From the NCBI GenBank assembly GCA_965602635.1, contig CBFCZU010000195.1, positions 1 to 8,044 on the forward strand: a DNA stretch of 8,044 bases, written 5' to 3'. The DNA comes from CBFCZU01 sp965602635. Its GTDB lineage: Bacteria; Planctomycetota; Phycisphaerae; SM23-33. Below, in pieces: positions 4,914-8,044 of the stretch (position 1 is the first letter of the stretch; every line of letters begins with the position of its first letter). The notes beneath the pieces were generated by a model. The model was not told where the DNA came from and ran no database searches. It worked only from the letters and a program-made list of their open reading frames with translations. Both the position numbers and the translations under genes were made by a program.

Positions 4914-7106
4914 TCACTCCTTGCCCTTCTTCCTGGTCAGCACCAGCCGGTTGCCCCATCCCTTCCGGCCGACGGTGACCTTCGGCACAGTGACCAGGCC
5001 GTGCTCGTCGGCGGTCACTTCGCCTTCGGCGATCTTCTTCATCGCGTCGGGGTCGGAGCAATCGAGGTTCCGCCAGTGGACCGCCTGGCCGGGCTTGAGC
5101 CTGAACTTCCGGCAGCGGCGGGGGGTCACGTCGACGGTGGCGGTCTCGCCGGTCCACTCGGAGAACTTGTTGTCGTGCAGGCGCAGGCAGATGGCCCAGC
5201 GGCCGGCTTCGTCGACGACGTCGTCCTCTGTCCGCTTGGCGTCGAAGTCCCGCCCCCGGCTCGACCAGGCGAAGTGGCCGTTCCACGTGCCGCGAGGCAG
5301 GCCGTCGCAGATGAGGAAGCTCATCCTGCGCTTGCCGGCCTCCTCAGACTTCTCGCCCTCCGTCGGCTCGCGCTTGAGCTTGGCCTTCATCTGGCCGAGC
5401 GTCCAGCGGGTCAGCTTCGGGCGGTACTTCAGCATATCCCCCTCGGCGACGGTCAGCGCCTTGGCGGTGTTGCTCTTGATCGTGAACCACTTCCTCGTGA
5501 GGTGGGTCGCGCCCAGCACCAGCGTCTTGCCTGCCAGGTTGGGCGCGAAGGAGCCTTTGGCGATGGTAAGGGTCTTCTCGGTCAGCTTGGCGGCCTTGCC
5601 CATCATCCGGAAGCCGCTGCGCATCGGCGTGTTGCAGGAAGCGTTGGCCAGAGCGGGCAGCGACTCGTCCAGCCGCATGTTCAGGTAGCTCATGGGCCCG
5701 CCCGAGCCCAGCGTGCTTGCGTGGCCGACCATTTCCCAGCCGGCGGCGTAGGGGTGCTTGCCCTTCTCCAGGCCGCGCCAATAGTCGGGCACGCTGTGGA
5801 AGGTGATCACGCCATCGACCATGCCGTTGGCGATGTCGAGGTAAGGGGTGTCTATCTCCGGGTGCTCCGCCAGCCACTTGGGCATGTTGAGGACGTCGTA
5901 GACGCCGCGGCCCTCGTTGGTCGGGTCATTACGTTCCAGCGGCCCGACCTTCGCCCGGATGTTGTTGTGCCAACTGTTGTGCTTGGGCGGCAGCGCCCAG
6001 TTGGTGATGCCCTTGCATCCCCAGGCGCCGGCGAAGACATCGCCGTGCCGCATGCCGAAAACGTTCACGCCGCTGCCGCCCATGGAGCCGCCGAAGACGC
6101 TGACGCGCATGGGGTCGACGCGGGCGGGGAAGTTGCGCGGGCCCTTCTTGATCCACTCGACGGCCTGGAGGACGCGCTGCTCGGTGAAGTTGACGACCTT
6201 GCCCTTCACGGGGTGGCGTGCGTACCGCCCGCCCTCCACTTTCGGCATGGCGTCGCTGTAGCCGTACCACCAGGTGAGGTGGTAGTCCAGCAGCCGCAGG
6301 TTCACGTGCGTCCTCGGGTGGCAGTAGGGAATGTCCCATCCCTGCCAGGCCGTGTACGCGTGCAGCCGGACCGACAGGCCGAAGGGTGGCTTGGTGCCGC
6401 GGGCCCGCTTCGGGTCGGGGACGCGGACATGAAACACGTGGGCGTAGCCCTCCCAGTTGTCGTCAACCTTGTCGGGGTTCCAGGTCTCGAAGTCGGTGAA
6501 GAACAGGTACGCGAAGTACCGGTCGTCGTATTTCTGAAGGCGGATGGCGCCGGGCGTTTCGACGGCCTCGACCAGCGGCGCCTTGAGGCTGTTGACGCCC
6601 GCGGCGACACCCGCGTCCTCCTTGCCGTCGCGCTCGACGGTGACGGCGTAACAGGAGTTGCCCGCCTCCTTGACCGTCCGCACGAACACGCCCGTGCCGG
6701 CCGGGAGAATCTTGCCCGCGCCGTCGTCGTCCTCGATCTGGATGCCGGCCGACCACTTGTACTTGGCGAGGATCTTCTTGAGCCTCGGGTGGGCGTCGGC
6801 CAGGAACCGGTACTCCCTCGAGCCTTCGGGGATCTTCGCGATGAAGGTCGCCTGCTCGAGGTTCTCCGCGGTGATCGGCCTGTCGGCGGCGTACACCCTG
6901 TACCATTCGCCCTTGACCGATTCGTCCTCCTTCCAGGTGAGGAACGTCTGGCCTTCGCGATGGAACGCCTTGAGCGCCGTCACGCCGGCGTCGGCGGGCA
7001 GCGGCTTGGGCAGCAGCCCCAGCGCCGCCACGACGGCGAGCAACACGGCCCGATCCGCGCCGCGCCCGATGCGGTCGCTGACGTTAGCGCTCGGTGTCTC
7101 CGACAT
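4914..7106 (-). CDS. Large secreted alpha/beta hydrolase with fibronectin-like N-terminal domain
   Basis: The 730-residue product starts at the ATG at 7106, chosen for its ribosome-binding site and because a signal peptide follows: RIGRGADR, then the hydrophobic AVLLAVVAALGLL (20-32), with PADA near 37-40 as a possible cleavage site. Residues about 41-180 resemble a fibronectin type III-like domain (FHREGQTFLTWKED, GEWYRVYAADRPI). Residues about 190-465 look like an alpha/beta hydrolase. The nucleophile elbow is GGSMGG with S341; D431 (NGMVDG) and H462 (VGHAST) are the likely remaining triad members. Residues about 507-560 form a beta-rich segment (KTLTIAKGSF, GKTLVLG, IKSNTAKALTVAEGD), and about 594-726 a second beta-rich domain. 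Such proteins are expected to cleave esters, possibly of plant or algal polysaccharides, outside the cytoplasm; the true substrate is unknown. It has no PEP-CTERM signal. It converges with the kinase gene and is separated by 314 bp from the SPFH gene upstream. Confidence 0.8.
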   Translation of the reverse strand: MSETPSANVSDRIGRGADRAVLLAVVAALGLLPKPLPADAGVTALKAFHREGQTFLTWKEDESVKGEWYRVYAADRPITAENLEQATFIAKIPEGSREYRFLADAHPRLKKILAKYKWSAGIQIEDDDGAGKILPAGTGVFVRTVKEAGNSCYAVTVERDGKEDAGVAAGVNSLKAPLVEAVETPGAIRLQKYDDRYFAYLFFTDFETWNPDKVDDNWEGYAHVFHVRVPDPKRARGTKPPFGLSVRLHAYTAWQGWDIPYCHPRTHVNLRLLDYHLTWWYGYSDAMPKVEGGRYARHPVKGKVVNFTEQRVLQAVEWIKKGPRNFPARVDPMRVSVFGGSMGGSGVNVFGMRHGDVFAGAWGCKGITNWALPPKHNSWHNNIRAKVGPLERNDPTNEGRGVYDVLNMPKWLAEHPEIDTPYLDIANGMVDGVITFHSVPDYWRGLEKGKHPYAAGWEMVGHASTLGSGGPMSYLNMRLDESLPALANASCNTPMRSGFRMMGKAAKLTEKTLTIAKGSFAPNLAGKTLVLGATHLTRKWFTIKSNTAKALTVAEGDMLKYRPKLTRWTLGQMKAKLKREPTEGEKSEEAGKRRMSFLICDGLPRGTWNGHFAWSSRGRDFDAKRTEDDVVDEAGRWAICLRLHDNKFSEWTGETATVDVTPRRCRKFRLKPGQAVHWRNLDCSDPDAMKKIAEGEVTADEHGLVTVPKVTVGRKGWGNRLVLTRKKGKE

Positions 7107-7114
7107 GCTCTTTT

Positions 7115-7119
7115 CCTCC
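7115..7119 (-). promoter_or_regulatory. Ribosome-binding site fixing the hydrolase start
   Basis: GGAGG on the minus strand lies 8 nt before the ATG at 7106. It decides against reading upstream to the TTG at 7409, which would add about 100 residues of low-complexity arginine/proline-rich sequence before the signal peptide. Confidence 0.8.
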
Positions 7120-7162
7120 AGAACGATTCGGTTCGGCCCCACGCTCCCGACGTGGCCACATG

Positions 7163-7179
7163 CCCAGGACCGTCCTGGG
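7163..7179 (-). promoter_or_regulatory. Palindrome CCCAGGACGGTCCTGGG upstream of the hydrolase gene
   Basis: A 17-bp perfect inverted repeat with a single central base. The minus-strand core AGGACGGTCCT (7166-7176) is the same 11-mer, in the same orientation relative to its gene, as in the two beta-helix leaders. It lies 59 nt before the ATG at 7106. In RNA it could form a stem CCCAGG/CCTGGG with an ACGGT loop. There is no T-run after it, so it does not look like a terminator. Confidence 0.45.
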
Positions 7180-7188
7180 GGCCGAACG

Positions 7189-7410
7189 TCATTGTCCGCT
7201 GGCCTCGCGGCCGGTCGTGAGGTAGGCCGCCAAGGCAGTGGCGATGGTGTCCATTGGGTTGTAAAGGGCGGAGCAAAGCGTCCGTGCGCCGGGTCCGCCG
7301 CTGTTGCTGATCCAAACGGTGTACGAGTCGCCTTGCCAAGCCGAGGCGCTGCTGCGCGGCAGCCGCGTGTGGATCTGATGCAGGCGCGCAGCGACGCGCG
7401 AAGCGACAAG
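7189..7410 (-). pseudogene. Possible C-terminal remnant of a lost gene
   Basis: One minus-strand frame is open from 7494 to a TGA at 7191-7189 and has no ATG or GTG before the ATG at 7254. From about 7340 to the stop it reads like real protein: WQGDSYTVWISNSGG, then ALYNPMDTIATALAAYLTTG, with mostly C or G in third codon positions and a helix-like end. The upstream part (7341-7410) is arginine-rich and less convincing. It could be the tail of a decayed or truncated gene, or chance in GC-rich DNA. I do not recognise a family. Confidence 0.3.
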
Positions 7411-7420
7411 CCGCCGCGTC

Positions 7421-8044
7421 TTACTCCGCCGGCTGCGCGGCGGGGGGCTTGGCCTTCGCTGCCTTGCGCCCGGGTTTGGGTTTCTCGGCGGTCTTCATCG
7501 TGGCTTGCTCGAGGATCTTCTTGGCGGCCATGTCCGTGAGGCTGCTCTTGGGGTCGGTCCAGAGCGTGCCGGACCCGGCGTATCGGTACTCGATCTGGAT
7601 GTCCGACGGCAGCGATTCGGCGAAGATGGCCAGGTTGTATGGCCCCGCCCCGCCATAGGCCTCGATGAGCAGTTCCAGCCGCTTGGCCTCGGCCTTCTTG
7701 GTGGCCTCGATGACGTTGGCGTCGGCCTGCCCGATGATCTTGACCGTCTGGGCCTCCTTTTCGGCGGCCTGCTTGAGCAGGGCGGCAACTTCGCGGTCGG
7801 CCTCGGCCTTGGTCTCATCGGCCTTCTTGTGCCCGCGCTCCTCTTCCTCGCGCACGAGGGCCTCGGTCTCGGCGTCGAAGTCCTTGACGGCCACGTCGAC
7901 CATCTTCTCGGCCCGTTCCAGCTGCGCGGCCACCGTATCACGCTGCTGCACTATCCGCAGCGTCTCCATTTCCTCCTCCGCGAGCATTTGGGCCTGGATG
8001 GTGGCCTTGATGTCCTCGGCCGGGTGGAAGCCGCGCACCAGCGC
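7421..8044 (-). CDS. C-terminal part of an SPFH/flotillin-like membrane-scaffold protein (5' end outside window)
   Basis: The 207 visible residues are open to the window edge, so the GTG at 8038 is probably internal. The sequence begins with RGFHPAEDIKATIQAQMLAE, like the end of an SPFH (band 7) domain passing into its helix. Residues about 11-129 are a long charged helix rich in A, E and K (EREEEERGHKK-like runs, KAEADREVAALLKQAAEKEA), predicted to form a coiled coil. A glycine-containing turn (YGGAGPYNLA, 130-139) leads to a short conserved-looking segment (SLPSDIQIEYRYAGSGTLW), and the tail is a K/A/P-rich, probably disordered stretch. SPFH proteins assemble into membrane-associated rings or microdomains and often help in protein turnover or envelope stress. 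The SPFH domain itself is not in the window, so the assignment rests on the C-terminal pattern. Confidence 0.6.
   Translation of the reverse strand, partial: ALVRGFHPAEDIKATIQAQMLAEEEMETLRIVQQRDTVAAQLERAEKMVDVAVKDFDAETEALVREEEERGHKKADETKAEADREVAALLKQAAEKEAQTVKIIGQADANVIEATKKAEAKRLELLIEAYGGAGPYNLAIFAESLPSDIQIEYRYAGSGTLWTDPKSSLTDMAAKKILEQATMKTAEKPKPGRKAAKAKPPAAQPAE

Larger units (their letters stand above)
7107..7420 (-). other. Intergenic region upstream of the hydrolase gene
   Basis: This 314-bp stretch separates the SPFH gene from the hydrolase on the same strand. It holds the hydrolase ribosome-binding site, the 17-bp palindrome and a possible coding remnant. A short GCGCG/CGCGC inverted repeat lies at about 7384-7399, just after the SPFH stop. 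I see no convincing -35/-10 pair, so the hydrolase promoter is not located. Confidence 0.6.

Noticed and set aside
5001..7220. Long plus-strand reading frame across the hydrolase gene
   Set aside because: It is antisense to a gene with a clear signal peptide, catalytic motif and ribosome-binding site. Its translation is V/A/G/R-rich with no recognisable domain.

Overview
The window looks like a planctomycete chromosome (Phycisphaerae or a related group). The GC content is high. Two proteins carry a C-terminal dockerin-like repeat pair followed by a PEP-CTERM sorting signal. A large secreted alpha/beta hydrolase with a fibronectin-like N-terminus also fits. The phylum assignment is inferred from these protein signatures and was not tested against any database.

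Layout. Positions 1-154 hold the last 50 codons of an RND-type efflux pump subunit (+). Two tandem paralogous genes follow (356-1777 and 2140-3555, +). Each has its own sigma70-like promoter, a 165-nt leader of identical length, and a product made of a signal peptide, a right-handed beta-helix, a two-repeat dockerin-like module and a PEP-CTERM anchor. The duplicated unit (about 159-1817 and 1943-3595) includes promoter, leader, gene and about 40 nt after the stop. A 125-bp spacer (1818-1942) with no recognised feature separates the copies. A GTG-started phosphotransferase of the aminoglycoside/small-molecule kinase fold follows (3705-4820, +). It converges on a minus-strand secreted alpha/beta hydrolase (4914-7106, -), with a GC-rich hairpin at 4823-4843 between them. 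A 314-bp gap (7107-7420) has a palindrome and what may be the end of a decayed gene. The window closes with the 3' part of a minus-strand SPFH/flotillin-like gene (7421-8044, running off the edge).

How they may work together. The two beta-helix proteins are predicted to be exported and handed to an exosortase, so they are probably surface or matrix proteins binding or processing polysaccharide. The hydrolase is also predicted to be exported. All three exported-protein genes carry the 11-mer AGGACGGTCCT in the same orientation 59-79 nt before their start codons, which hints at shared control. The kinase, RND and SPFH genes show no visible functional tie to them.

Most notable signals. (1) A 263-bp block coding for the dockerin and PEP-CTERM module is identical between the two paralogs, directly abutting a strongly diverged stretch; this points to gene conversion or a recently swapped anchoring cassette. 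(2) The palindrome is shared between the duplicated leaders and the unrelated, oppositely oriented hydrolase gene.
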